From the NCBI RefSeq assembly GCF_042956465.1, contig NZ_JBIBGL010000013.1, positions 248,001-312,000 of the forward strand: a stretch of DNA of 64,000 bases, given 5' to 3'. The notes below the pieces were generated by a model. The model ran no database searches. It was given only the letters and a program-made list of their open reading frames with translations, and had not been told where the DNA came from. The DNA comes from Embleya sp042956465. GTDB taxonomy: Bacteria > Actinomycetota > Actinomycetes > Streptomycetales > Streptomycetaceae. Shown here piece after piece: positions 39,927 through 48,709 of the stretch; the stretch's first letter is position 1; each line of letters opens with the position of its first letter. The translations under genes were made by a program, and so were the position numbers.

Positions 39927-40361
39927 ATGGCGCAGGTCAGGGCAACCGCACACACGACTGTGGCGGCGGAACCGGAGGCGGTTTTCGCGGCCGTCGCGGA
40001 TTACGCGGTCGTGCGGCCCAAGCTGCTCACCGAGCACTTCTCGGAGTACGACGTGCGCGAGGGCGGCAAGGGTGCCGGCACGGTGGCGCACTGGCGGTTG
40101 CAGGCCACCAGCAAGCGTTCGCGCGACTGCCTGGTGACGGTCACCGAGCCGGCCGCCCTGACGCTGGTGGAGACCGACGCCAACTCGTCGATGGTCACCA
40201 CGTGGACCGTGTCCGCGGCCGGTGTGGGCAGCCGGGTCGAGATCGTCACGGTGTGGAACGGAGCCGGGGGCATCGGGGGCTTCTTCGAGAAGACCTTCGC
40301 GCCGGCCGGGCTCAAGCGGATCTACGACGGCGTGCTCGCGAAGCTGCCCGACGCGCTCTGA
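39927..40361 (+). CDS. SRPBCC (START-like) family protein
   Basis: 144 residues from ATG 39927, well placed behind AAGGAG. The helix-grip fold pattern is clear: TTVAAEPEAVFAAVADY, a central HWRLQATSKRS strand, TWTVSAAGVGSRVEIVTVW, and the long C-terminal helix GFFEKTFAPAGLKRIYDGVLAKL. Such proteins bind hydrophobic ligands, acting as cyclases, aromatases or lipid carriers. There is no biosynthetic context, so function is open. It ends at a hairpin shared with the converging M50-type gene. Confidence 0.88.
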   Translation: MAQVRATAHTTVAAEPEAVFAAVADYAVVRPKLLTEHFSEYDVREGGKGAGTVAHWRLQATSKRSRDCLVTVTEPAALTLVETDANSSMVTTWTVSAAGVGSRVEIVTVWNGAGGIGGFFEKTFAPAGLKRIYDGVLAKLPDAL

Positions 40362-40384
40362 GCAGACCTCGACCGCACGAAGGA

Positions 40385-40428
40385 CGACGCCGGCCGACCC
40401 CACCACCGGGTGGAGCCGGCCGGCGTCG
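40385..40428. terminator. Bidirectional hairpin between converging genes
   Basis: An 11-bp inverted repeat CGACGCCGGCC (40385-40395) with its complement at 40418-40428, enclosing a smaller CCACC/GGTGG hairpin. It lies between the SRPBCC stop at 40361 and the M50-type stop at 40440, so it can serve both. Confidence 0.65.
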
Positions 40429-40439
40429 GGCCGATCGGG

Positions 40440-41159
40440 TCAGGTGAGCAGCGACCCCGCGCCGATGCCCAGGGCCGCGGCCGAGACCAACCCGAAGAAG
40501 CCGACCCACACCGCCCCGGGGATCCGGGTCAGGTCGGCGAGCTGATCCGCGTCCGACCACGGCGCCCGGCCGCGACTGCGCATCTGCTGGAGTTCGAACA
40601 CCGGCCGCACCCCGGACACCAACAGGAACCACACCAGCAGGTAGGCGAACGCCGCCTGGATCCGCGCACTGGCCAACCAGGAGATCGCGAAGATCACCCC
40701 GCCGGTCACCAGCAACACCAGCGCGCCGAACCAGTTGCGTATCGCGATGAACATCAGCCCGAGCAGCACCAGCGCCACCCACAACACCATGGTTATGTGC
40801 GCGCCCGCCAGCAGTGCCGCGCCGCCCGCACCCAGGATGGACGGCGTGATGTAGCCGGCCATCGCGGTGAGCACCATTCCCGGGCCGGTCGGCCTGCCCA
40901 CGGACACGGTCACGCCCGAGGTGTCCGAGTGCAGCCGGATGCCGGACAATCGGCGCCCGCTGAGCAGCGCGACCATCGCGTGACCGCCCTCGTGCGCGAT
41001 CGTCACCACCGACCGCAACGGCCGCCACGTCGGGCGATACAGCACCACCACGACCGCGACCGCCCCGGTCACGAGCGCGAGCCAACTCGGCGGATCCGGT
41101 TGGGTCCCGACCACCCGGTCCCACAGATCCTGCAACGACACCGTGTCGACGCTGCTCAC
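40440..41159 (-). CDS. M50-type membrane metallopeptidase-like protein
   Basis: 239 residues from GTG 41159 behind GAGAGGGG. The zinc motif H56-E57-x2-H60 (AHEGGHAMVALLSG) lies in a membrane-embedded segment, followed by about five more hydrophobic helices (MVLTAMAGYITPSILGAGGAALL, MVLWVALVLLGLMFIAI, ALVLLVTGGVIFAISWLA, FAYLLVWFLLVSGV, VWVGFFGLVSAAALGIGAG). This resembles the M50B family of small integral metallopeptidases common in actinobacteria. A third zinc ligand is not obvious. The substrate is unknown; site-2-type cleavage is a family expectation only. Confidence 0.85.
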   Translation of the reverse strand: MSSVDTVSLQDLWDRVVGTQPDPPSWLALVTGAVAVVVVLYRPTWRPLRSVVTIAHEGGHAMVALLSGRRLSGIRLHSDTSGVTVSVGRPTGPGMVLTAMAGYITPSILGAGGAALLAGAHITMVLWVALVLLGLMFIAIRNWFGALVLLVTGGVIFAISWLASARIQAAFAYLLVWFLLVSGVRPVFELQQMRSRGRAPWSDADQLADLTRIPGAVWVGFFGLVSAAALGIGAGSLLT

Positions 41160-41601
41160 GCCGCCCCTCTCGTCCTACGTCCGTCCCCGACCCGAAACGC
41201 TACCGCCCACGCCACCCCGCCCACCGCGCCCGGACCTCCCCGTGACGCGACTGTCGCCGACTCGATTCCCCCGCCGCGCCCCGACCCCGCGCCTCGGCTC
41301 CCCCTCCACGCCCCGGCACCGTCGCCTGCCCGCCGTCGTCGTCGGTGAGGCGTGGGAGGCCGTCGGGGTCGAATCGCCGTCCGGGTTCCGGCAACCCACC
41401 ACAACCGCCGACCTGTTGGCCGTGCCGCCACCACCCGCGGGATGTCGGTCGCGGTGCTCGCCGGCCCGCGTCCGGACCCGGCCGGATTCGCGGCCTGCTA
41501 CGGGCGGACCGCGATTCGCCGACACCCGCGCGTGGTCCGGGGTCGGGTGAGCGGATGGGGCAGCGGCGGACCCGGATGCGCCCGTGGTCCCCGGAGGGGT
41601 G
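41160..41601. other. Gene-free region
   Basis: About 440 bp of Pro/Arg-coding-type GC-rich DNA between the M50-type gene (promoter side) and the stop of the next minus-strand gene. I see no supported gene, palindrome or terminator here. Confidence 0.4.
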
Positions 41602-42093
41602 TCAGGCGGCGGGGGCGGGGTGGGCGGATTCGGCGTGCAGGTAGGCGGCGGCCAACGTGGTGACGCAGGTCAGGTTGGTGCCCAGGCCCGGGCGGACGAT
41701 CCAGGTCATTGACGAGCCGGGATGGGGGTGCGGGCCGGGCAGGGTGAGGCAGCCGCCGTGCCCGACGTAGTGGTACCGCGTCCCGTCGGAGGGGCCCACC
41801 GCGGCAAGCCACACCTCGGCGCTGCCCGGGCCGACCAGGTAGGCCCACTTGCCCGCGTGCTCCTCGGCGATCACCGCGCCGGTGGGTTCGGCCGCGGCGG
41901 TGAGCAGGTCGAGCACGGCGGCACCCAGCTCGGCCCGCATCACGACGGCGTCGAACAACCGGCCCGTGTCCGCCGCGCGGCGTGCTCCCGGGTTGGTCAG
42001 CCAGGTGTACCGCGTGTCGCGCGGATCGCGGGTGGCGGCGCTGATCCATGCGATGCCTTCCCGGTTCACGCCGGCGTCTTGCTCCTGCAGCAT
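41602..42093 (-). CDS. Conserved-type hypothetical protein divergent from XRE regulator
   Basis: 163 residues from ATG 42093, behind GAGGG. The sequence GIAWISAATRDPRDTRYTWLTNPGARRAADTGRLFDAVVM, with RYHYVGHGGCLTLPGP later, resembles small actinobacterial proteins that carry a bifunctional primase/polymerase N-terminal-like fold but lack catalytic residues I can identify. No membrane segment or signal peptide. It is divergent from the XRE/DUF397 pair and shares its unusual repeat-bearing upstream region, which argues for linked control. Function unknown. Confidence 0.7.
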   Translation of the reverse strand: MLQEQDAGVNREGIAWISAATRDPRDTRYTWLTNPGARRAADTGRLFDAVVMRAELGAAVLDLLTAAAEPTGAVIAEEHAGKWAYLVGPGSAEVWLAAVGPSDGTRYHYVGHGGCLTLPGPHPHPGSSMTWIVRPGLGTNLTCVTTLAAAYLHAESAHPAPAA

Positions 42094-42300
42094 GTTCCCT
42101 CGCCTCCCAACGGTCGGGAAAAGGCGCGACCGGTCGCTCGCGAGCGCCCCGGCAGGTGGTCGAGGGGTCGCTGTAAGTAGCGTCCCCGGTGGGCGTAATA
42201 AGTGCAAGTCAAACAACTCACTCGACTTGCAACGTATCGGATATGAGTACCATGACGGCGACTCGCGGGGTGCAATCCCCGAAGAATCGCAAATACGGAA

Positions 42301-42407
42301 GCTCGAAAAGGTTCCAAGCGGGCTCACGAAAAGCTCGAACGCGGCTCCGGAGAAGCACGGCGCAGTTCGAACGCAGCTCGAAAGAAGGCTCGAACGAAAG
42401 CTCGAAC
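42301..42407. promoter_or_regulatory. Array of six GYTCGAAM 8-mers, helically phased
   Basis: GCTCGAAA or GCTCGAAC/GTTCGAAC at 42301, 42333, 42365, 42376, 42388 and 42400: intervals 32, 32, 11, 12 and 12 bp, near whole turns of the DNA helix. All are on the same strand in an AT-richer region, ending 46 bp upstream of the XRE gene start. This looks like a multi-site operator, plausibly for the XRE protein itself. Confidence 0.6.
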
Positions 42408-42452
42408 GACCTGGAGAACCGCGGCACGGGCGGTGCGGGATCGGGAGGAAAC

Positions 42453-43352
42453 ATGGGCGCCGAGCAATATCCGACGGTGCGCAGGCGCGTTCTGGGCGCC
42501 AACCTGCGTCGCCTGCGCGAGGATGCGTCGCTGCTGCTCGAAGACGCCGCCGATGCCCTCTCCTGCCATCCCGCGAAGGTGAGCCGGATCGAGTCCGGCC
42601 GCAGCGGGATCCGTGCGCTCGACCTGAAGGCGTTGCTCGACCTGTACGAGGTGCACGATCCGACCGCGCGCGAGGGCTGGCTGGCGCTCGCCCGCGAGGG
42701 GCGTCGGCAGCGCTGGTGGCGCGATCTGGCCGACCGACTGCCGCAGGACTTCCTGGACTTGATCGGACTGGAGGCCGAGGTGGCCTCCTGTCTGGGATTC
42801 CAGCCCAGCATCATCCCGGGGTTGTTCCAGACCGAGGAGTACGCCACGGCGGTGATCCGCGGCGGCACGGTGGGGCCGGTCGACGAACAGTGCCGTACCC
42901 GGGTCCGGGTACGCCTGGATCGACAGCGCGTGCTCACCCGCGAGGAACCCGCGCCGCTGGAGGTGTTGATGGTGATCGGCGAGGCCGCGCTGCGCCAGGA
43001 AATAGGCGGCCGACGGGTGCTGCGCGAGCAACTCGTGCGCTTGATCGAAATTGCACAACTATCGAACGTGACCGTGCAAGTACTACCCTTTTCGGCAGGC
43101 GCCTATCCGGGCGGCCCCACGCCGTTCTCGATCTACGGATTCCCTCCCCCGTCGGGGATGGAAGTGGTCTCGCTGGAGAACATCACCAGCCACGCGTACC
43201 TGGAAAGAGCCCAGGACACCGCTCACTACGGCAAGGTCTTCGCCGACTTGCGGGGCATCGCACTCAGTCCCGTCGAGTCCGAGGCCTTCATCGCGGCCAG
43301 TGCCCAGCAACTCGCAGACCGAGTCACTCGACCGGAGCGACTCGCCGACTGA
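42453..43352 (+). CDS. XRE-family regulator with DUF5753 domain
   Basis: 299 residues from ATG 42453 behind GGGAGGAAAC. The N-terminal HTH (RRVLGANLRRLREDASLLLEDAADALSCHPAKVSRIESGR) precedes the DUF5753 domain, recognised by the ATAVIRGG segment after PGLFQTEEYA, VLMVIGEAALRQEIGGRRVLREQL and VQVLPFSAGAYPG. These regulators occur in large numbers in streptomycetes beside DUF397 proteins, often forming toxin-antitoxin-like or developmental switches (for example BldB/WhiJ-type pairs). Here the DUF397 gene follows after 14 bp. Confidence 0.95.
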   Translation: MGAEQYPTVRRRVLGANLRRLREDASLLLEDAADALSCHPAKVSRIESGRSGIRALDLKALLDLYEVHDPTAREGWLALAREGRRQRWWRDLADRLPQDFLDLIGLEAEVASCLGFQPSIIPGLFQTEEYATAVIRGGTVGPVDEQCRTRVRVRLDRQRVLTREEPAPLEVLMVIGEAALRQEIGGRRVLREQLVRLIEIAQLSNVTVQVLPFSAGAYPGGPTPFSIYGFPPPSGMEVVSLENITSHAYLERAQDTAHYGKVFADLRGIALSPVESEAFIAASAQQLADRVTRPERLAD

Positions 43353-43366
43353 GTAGGAAGAACGCC

Positions 43367-43588
43367 ATGCCCCAGAACACCTTGCCCGCGAACTCCTCGC
43401 CACGGAACACCTCGTCCCGTTGGGTCAAGAGCTCCTACAGCATGCAGAACGGCGACTGCACCGAGATCCGTCCGCACCCGGACGGCACCGTCGACGTCCG
43501 GGACAGCAAGGACCCGGCCGTGGGCCGGTTGACGATCGCCCGTACCCCCTGGACCACGTTCGTCGGCACCCTGCGCACGAACGCCTGA
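43367..43588 (+). CDS. DUF397-domain protein
   Basis: 73 residues from ATG 43367, 7 nt after AGGAAG. It shows the compact DUF397 pattern: RWVKSSYSMQNGDCTEI, DGTVDVRDSKDP and a final TPWTTFVGTLR. DUF397 proteins are small partners of XRE-DUF5753 regulators; several control differentiation in streptomycetes. The N-terminal 20 residues (Asn/Ser/Pro-rich) are probably flexible. Cotranscribed with the regulator. Confidence 0.95.
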   Translation: MPQNTLPANSSPRNTSSRWVKSSYSMQNGDCTEIRPHPDGTVDVRDSKDPAVGRLTIARTPWTTFVGTLRTNA

Positions 43589-43809
43589 CCGACCACCGCC
43601 GATCGACCGCTCCAGCCGATCACCCGACCGAGGTCCGCGGGCCGCCCCACCCCCCGAAGGGCGGCCCGCCGACCCGCCCGCAGGCCCCACCGACTCGCCG
43701 CGCCGCCACCGCCGACCGGGCCCACGTGCACGCCGCCACGCCACGCCGCCACGCCGCCGCGCGGGAATCGGGTCGAGTCGGGCCGCGGCTCCCGGTACGC
43801 TCCGGGGGC

Positions 43810-46356
43810 ATGGTCGCCCCCTCCGGTTCCCCCCGCATGCCCGACAAGCCCACCCTCGACGGGCTGGAAGCGAAATGGTCGCGCGTCTGGGAAGAGACGG
43901 GCGTATACCGCTTCGACCGGAGCCGGACCCGCGACGAGGTCTACTCCATCGACACCCCACCGCCCACGGTCAGCGGATCGCTGCACGTGGGACACGTGTT
44001 CTCGTACACCCACACCGACGCCGTCGCCCGCTACCGCCGGATGTGCGGACGCGAGGTCTTCTATCCGATGGGATGGGACGACAACGGTCTGCCCACCGAG
44101 CGGCGGGTGCAGAACCACTTCGGCGTGCGCTGCGACCCGGCGCTGCCGTACGACGCCGACTTCGTGCCGCCCGAGCAGCCGGGCAAACAGCAGATCCCGG
44201 TCTCCCGGCGGAACTTCATCGAACTGTGCGAAAAACTGACGCACGAGGACGAGAAGGCGTTCGAGGAACTGTGGCGACTGCTGGGCCTGTCCGTCGACTG
44301 GACGATGACCTACCAGACCATCGACGCGGTCTCGCGTACCGCCTCGCAACGGGCCTTCCTGCGCAACCTGGAGCGCGGCGAGGCCTACCCGGCCGAGGCG
44401 CCCACGCTGTGGGACGTCAGCTTTCGCACCGCGGTCGCGCAGGCCGAGTTGGAGGACCGGGAGCGTCCCGGCGCCTTCCACCGACTGGTCTTTCGCGGGC
44501 CGGCCGGCGACGCGCTGGAAATCGCGACCACCCGGCCGGAGTTGTTGCCCGCGTGCGTCGCCCTGGTGGCGCATCCCGACGACACGCGCTACACGCACCT
44601 GTTCGGAAGCAGCGTGCGCACGCCGCTGTTCCGCGTGCCGGTGCCGGTGTACGCACACCCGCTGGCCGACCCGGAGAAGGGCTCCGGGATCGCCATGGTG
44701 TGCACCTTCGGCGACACCACCGACGTCACCTGGTGGCGTGAACTGCGCCTGGACACCCGGGCCGTGCTCGGCCGGGACGGCCGCTTCCTGAGCGATCCGC
44801 CGGCCGGGCTCGACACGCCCGAGGCGGTCGAGGCGTACGCCCGCCTGGCCGGTGCGACGGTGTTCACCGCGCGCGAGCGGATCGTGGCGATGTTGCGCGA
44901 GAGCGGCGAACTCGTCGGCGAGCCCAAGCCGATCACGCACGCGGTCAAGTTCTACGAGAAGGGCGACAAGCCGCTCGAAATCGTCACCACCCGACAGTGG
45001 TACCTGCGCAACGGCGGGCGCGATGCCGAGCTGCGGGCCCGACTGCTGGCCCGGGGCGCGGAGTTGGCCTGGCACCCCGCGCACATGAAGGTCCGTTACG
45101 ACAACTGGGTCGAGGGCCTCAACGGTGACTGGTTGATCAGCCGGCAGCGCTTCTTCGGGGTCCCGGTGCCGCTGTGGTATCCGCTGGACGAGGCCGGACA
45201 GCCGCGCCACGACGCGCCGTTGCGCCCGGCCGAGGCGGATCTGCCGATCGACCCGTACACCGACGTGCCGCCCGGCTACCGGGCCGAACAGCGCGGCGAG
45301 CCGGGCGGGTTCGTCGGCGACGCGGACGTGATGGACACATGGGCGACCTCCTCGCTCACGCCGCAGATCGCGGGCGGCTGGTGTCGCGACGACGACCTGT
45401 TCGCCCGGGTCTTCCCGATGGACCTGCGTCCGCAGGCGCACGAGATCATCCGTACCTGGTTGTTCTCCGCCGTGGTGCGTGCGGACGCGGAGAACCACAG
45501 CCTGCCGTTCGCACACGCGGCGATCTCCGGCTGGATCCTGGACCCGGACCGCAAGAAGATGTCCAAGTCCAAGGGCAACGTGGTCACTCCGGTGGACCTG
45601 CTCGCGCAGCACGGTTCGGATGCGGTGCGCTACTGGGCGGCGAGCGGCCGGCCGGGTGTGGACACCGCGTTCGACGTCGGGCAGATGAAGGTCGGCCGCC
45701 GGTTGGCGATCAAGCTGCTCAATGTCGGCCGGTTCGTGCTCTCGATCGGCGCGGCCGAGGCGCCCGACGCGGTGCGCGAACCGCTCGACCTGGCCCTGCT
45801 CGCCGAGGTCGCGGAGGTGGCCCGCGCGGCGACGGAGGCATTCGAGGACTACGACTACGCCCGGGCGCTGGAGCGGACCGAGCGGTTCTTCTGGTACTTC
45901 TGCGACGACTACGTCGAGTTGGTCAAGGCCCGCGCCTACGGCGAGGCGGGCACCGCGGCGGGTGCCGAGTCGGCCCGGGCGGCGCTCGCGAGTGCGCTGT
46001 CCGTACTGCTGCGACTGCTCGCGCCGGTGTTGCCGTTCGCGACCGAAGAGGTGTGGTCGTGGTGGCAGGACGGATCGGTGCACCGGGCGGTTTGGCCGGC
46101 CCCGCAGCCGCCGGCGGCGGACCGGGCCCTGCCGGGCGTCGCGTCCGAGCTGATCGCCGCGGTGCGCAAGGCCAAGTCCGCCGCGCGGCTGTCGATGCGT
46201 GCCGCCGTCGCGGGCGTCACCATCACCGGCGACCCGGCCGAACTGGCCCGGGTGGCCCTGGTCGAGACGGACCTGCGCGCGGCCGGACACATCGCCCGCA
46301 TCGACCTGGTGCCGGCGGACGGGCCGCTCACCGTGGAGGTCGACCTCGCACAATGA
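43810..46356 (+). CDS. valS: Valine-tRNA ligase, compact (archaeal-like) type
   Basis: 848 residues from ATG 43810; an ATG at 43837 (MPDKPTLDG) is an alternative. The class I signatures are HVGH (59-62, the HIGH motif in SGSLHVGHVFSYTHTD) and KMSKS (about 583-587). The large CP1 editing insertion with TTRPELLPACVALVAHPDD lies between. WDDNGLPTERRVQ and a Val-type anticodon-binding helical region support ValRS over IleRS/LeuRS. It lacks the long C-terminal coiled-coil arm of E. coli ValRS, as in the shorter, archaeal-like type found in some actinobacteria. It charges tRNA-Val with valine in the cytosol. It follows the XRE/DUF397 pair by about 220 bp. Confidence 0.93.
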   Translation: MVAPSGSPRMPDKPTLDGLEAKWSRVWEETGVYRFDRSRTRDEVYSIDTPPPTVSGSLHVGHVFSYTHTDAVARYRRMCGREVFYPMGWDDNGLPTERRVQNHFGVRCDPALPYDADFVPPEQPGKQQIPVSRRNFIELCEKLTHEDEKAFEELWRLLGLSVDWTMTYQTIDAVSRTASQRAFLRNLERGEAYPAEAPTLWDVSFRTAVAQAELEDRERPGAFHRLVFRGPAGDALEIATTRPELLPACVALVAHPDDTRYTHLFGSSVRTPLFRVPVPVYAHPLADPEKGSGIAMVCTFGDTTDVTWWRELRLDTRAVLGRDGRFLSDPPAGLDTPEAVEAYARLAGATVFTARERIVAMLRESGELVGEPKPITHAVKFYEKGDKPLEIVTTRQWYLRNGGRDAELRARLLARGAELAWHPAHMKVRYDNWVEGLNGDWLISRQRFFGVPVPLWYPLDEAGQPRHDAPLRPAEADLPIDPYTDVPPGYRAEQRGEPGGFVGDADVMDTWATSSLTPQIAGGWCRDDDLFARVFPMDLRPQAHEIIRTWLFSAVVRADAENHSLPFAHAAISGWILDPDRKKMSKSKGNVVTPVDLLAQHGSDAVRYWAASGRPGVDTAFDVGQMKVGRRLAIKLLNVGRFVLSIGAAEAPDAVREPLDLALLAEVAEVARAATEAFEDYDYARALERTERFFWYFCDDYVELVKARAYGEAGTAAGAESARAALASALSVLLRLLAPVLPFATEEVWSWWQDGSVHRAVWPAPQPPAADRALPGVASELIAAVRKAKSAARLSMRAAVAGVTITGDPAELARVALVETDLRAAGHIARIDLVPADGPLTVEVDLAQ

Positions 46357-46460
46357 TCGTCGGCCGGGATCGCCCGGCCGCATCGATCGTCGGGAGCGCT
46401 CGCCGTGGATCGACGGCAATAATCATTGACTCGGCCAAGTACCCGTAGTACCCGTTGGCC

Positions 46461-47411
46461 ATGACCCCTGAGCATGTCGAGCACCACCCCGACGATCGTT
46501 TCCACCCGCCGACCAGCGACGACCCGTACTGGTCGGAGACCTCCTGGTTCACCTTCACGGTTCCGGAAAAGCGGCTGTCCGGGCAGCTGTATCCGTTCTT
46601 CCGGGCGAACCAGGTGGTTGCGGCGGGCGGCGCGTACTTCTGGGACGACAGCGGGCAGCACCCGCACGAGGCGGTCTACGCCAAGAACTTCTGGCATCTG
46701 CCGATCCCCGACCAGGACCTGACCGACCTGCGGCTGCCGAACGGGTTCCGGGTGCGCTGTGTGCGGCCGCAGGCGGTGTACGAGGTCGGCTACGACGACC
46801 CGGACGGCGGCGACGAGATCCACGTCGACCTGACCTTCACCGCAGTGCTGCCGCCGCACTACCTCGGCGACAAGCACGTGGACCAGCCCGGCCGGTACAC
46901 CGGCACGGTGGTGCTGCGCGGCGAGGAGATCCGGGTCGACTCGTACGGCTTCCGGGACCGTTCGTGGGGGCCGCGCTCGCAGTTCGGTCCGGGCCTGATG
47001 CAGTCGCCCGCCAAGCGGGGCGGCTACAGCTACGCGACCGCCTCGGAGCGGGACGCCTTCCACAGCATCACCATGGACTTCGGTTCGGGGTGCGTGTCCA
47101 TCCACGGCTATCTGCTCCGCGACGGCACCTGGGCCAAGCTCGCCAAGGGGCGCCGCGAAGTGGTCGAACGCGAGAACGCCACCGGCTGGGCCACCCGGAT
47201 CGTGCTGGAGGGGGTCGACGAACTCGGCCGCGAACTGCACGCCGAAGGGCGCATGCACAACCGGCTCGGCTTCTTCCTGAACCCGAACCTGTTCACCGTC
47301 AACGGCCTCACCGAGTGGACCTTCGACGGCGTCACCGCATGGGGCGAGGACCACGAGAACTTCTCCGCGGCCGAGATCCGCCGGCACAGCCGCGCCTGGC
47401 GCGAGCGCTGA
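46461..47411 (+). CDS. DUF7064-like beta-barrel protein, second copy
   Basis: 316 residues from ATG 46461. Beta-rich, with WSETSWFTFTVPEKRLSGQLYPFFR, then VDSYGFRDRSWGPRSQFGPGLM and a LHAEGRMHNRLGFFLNPNLFTVNGL end. The RDxSWG motif is shared with the protein at 27829-28986, though overall similarity is low. The family's function is not settled; occurrence beside acyl-CoA, steroid or terpenoid enzymes is typical, but here the neighbours are valS and haem uptake. Likely its own transcription unit: TTGACT lies at 46426-46431. Confidence 0.65.
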   Translation: MTPEHVEHHPDDRFHPPTSDDPYWSETSWFTFTVPEKRLSGQLYPFFRANQVVAAGGAYFWDDSGQHPHEAVYAKNFWHLPIPDQDLTDLRLPNGFRVRCVRPQAVYEVGYDDPDGGDEIHVDLTFTAVLPPHYLGDKHVDQPGRYTGTVVLRGEEIRVDSYGFRDRSWGPRSQFGPGLMQSPAKRGGYSYATASERDAFHSITMDFGSGCVSIHGYLLRDGTWAKLAKGRREVVERENATGWATRIVLEGVDELGRELHAEGRMHNRLGFFLNPNLFTVNGLTEWTFDGVTAWGEDHENFSAAEIRRHSRAWRER

Positions 47412-47557
47412 CCGGATCGACCGACGCGGGACGGACGCGGGACGGACGCGGGGCGAAGGGCCGAGCCTCCTGCGCACGGGGTGCTCGGTCCCGCCCGCCG
47501 CCGGGGGAGCGCGCCGCCGCCCGCGTGTGACGTTGTCCACCCGGCCCGGGCTTGAAG

Positions 47558-47611
47558 TTAGGCAAGCCTCACCTTTAGGTTGCGGAGTGGGACAAGGCAA
47601 GGCTTGCCTAA
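47558..47611 (+). promoter_or_regulatory. Two IdeR/DmdR-type iron boxes upstream of hmuT
   Basis: TTAGGCAAGCCTCACCTTT (47558-47576) matches 14 of 19 positions of the TTAGGTTAGGCTAACCTAA iron-box consensus as I know it. CAAGGCAAGGCTTGCCTAA (47593-47611) matches 13 and has the perfect core palindrome AGGCAAG-G-CTTGCCT. Two boxes 35 bp apart predict iron-dependent repression of the haem uptake operon. Confidence 0.85.
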
Positions 47612-47659
47612 GAACGGAACCTCCTCGTCCGCTCACTCCACAGCTCGAAAGGCCGCCTG

Positions 47660-48616
47660 ATGCGTCTGCGTCGAACAAGCTTGAAGGTGGCCGCGGCCGT
47701 CCTCGCCGTCACCGCGTTCGCCACGGCGTGCGGCGACGACGACAAGAAGTCCGACGGCAAGTCCGACAAGGCCCCGGCGGGTTCGGTACTGCCCGCCACC
47801 GTGGACACCACGATGGGCAAGGTCACCGTCGAGGACGCGAGCCGGATCGTTCCGCTCGGCGGCGACGTCGCGCAGACCGTATACGCACTGGGCCTGGCCT
47901 CGAACGTCGTCGGCGTGGACACCTCGGGTGCGGTCCTGCCGGAGAGCAAGGGCAAGCCGACCTTCGGCAACTCGCGCGGCCTCAACCCCGAGGGCATCCT
48001 CGCCCAGCGGCCCACGGTCGCCATCGGCAGCGCCTCGGTCGGCCCGCGCACCGCGATCGACCAGCTCAAGGCGGCCGGCGTGCCGATCGTGCTGATCCCG
48101 GACAGCAGCAAGCCCGAGGACGCGGTCACCCGGATCACCACCATCGCCACCGCGCTGGGCGTGCCGGACAAGGGCAGGACACTCGCCGACCGGACCGCCG
48201 GCGAGATCGCCACGGCCAAGGCCAAGGGCGCCCGGGCCGCCACCAAGCCGCGCGTGGCGTTCCTCTACATCCGCGGGCAGGCCAACCTGTACCAGATCGG
48301 CGGCAAAGGCCTGGGCCCGGACAGCATGATCACCGCTGCCGGCGGCATCGACACCGGCACCGAGCTCGGCGTGCAGATGTCCGCCGCGCTGACCCCCGAG
48401 GCGATGGTCTCGGCCAAGCCCGACGTCATCCTCGTCTTCCAGAAGGGCCTGGAGTCGGTCGGCGGCGTCGACGGCGTGCTCAAACTGCCCGGCGTCGCCC
48501 AGACGCCTGCCGGCCGGAACCGCAAGGTCGTTGCGATGGACGACCTGGAGCTGGGCGGCGGCGGGCCGACGGCCGGTGTCGCGCTGAACAAGCTCGTCGA
48601 TCTGCTGCATGGCTAG
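47660..48616 (+). CDS. hmuT: Haem ABC transporter substrate-binding lipoprotein
   Basis: 318 residues from ATG 47660. N-terminal signal (RLRRTSLKVAAAVLAVTAFATAC) with lipobox ATAC; Cys at about residue 24 is lipidated. The periplasmic-binding fold of the class III (FecB/HmuT) type is visible: ASRIVPLGGDVAQTVYALGLASNVVGVDTSG, RPTVAIGS, VPIVLIPDSS, AKPDVILVFQKGLES. It binds haem outside the membrane and hands it to HmuUV, the next two genes. Two iron boxes upstream indicate repression by an IdeR/DmdR-type regulator when iron is plentiful. Confidence 0.92.
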   Translation: MRLRRTSLKVAAAVLAVTAFATACGDDDKKSDGKSDKAPAGSVLPATVDTTMGKVTVEDASRIVPLGGDVAQTVYALGLASNVVGVDTSGAVLPESKGKPTFGNSRGLNPEGILAQRPTVAIGSASVGPRTAIDQLKAAGVPIVLIPDSSKPEDAVTRITTIATALGVPDKGRTLADRTAGEIATAKAKGARAATKPRVAFLYIRGQANLYQIGGKGLGPDSMITAAGGIDTGTELGVQMSAALTPEAMVSAKPDVILVFQKGLESVGGVDGVLKLPGVAQTPAGRNRKVVAMDDLELGGGGPTAGVALNKLVDLLHG

Positions 48617-48709
48617 GGTCACCCGGGTCGGCCGTCCGCAAGCGCCGGACGGGCCGACTCGGCTCGTCCGGACCGCCAGGACACCCGACGGGAAGATGCG
48701 GGGGAGACC

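Noticed and set aside
41160..41601. Small genes in the gap before the XRE locus
   Set aside because: All frames give Arg/Pro-rich sequences without ribosome sites or domain-like patterns.
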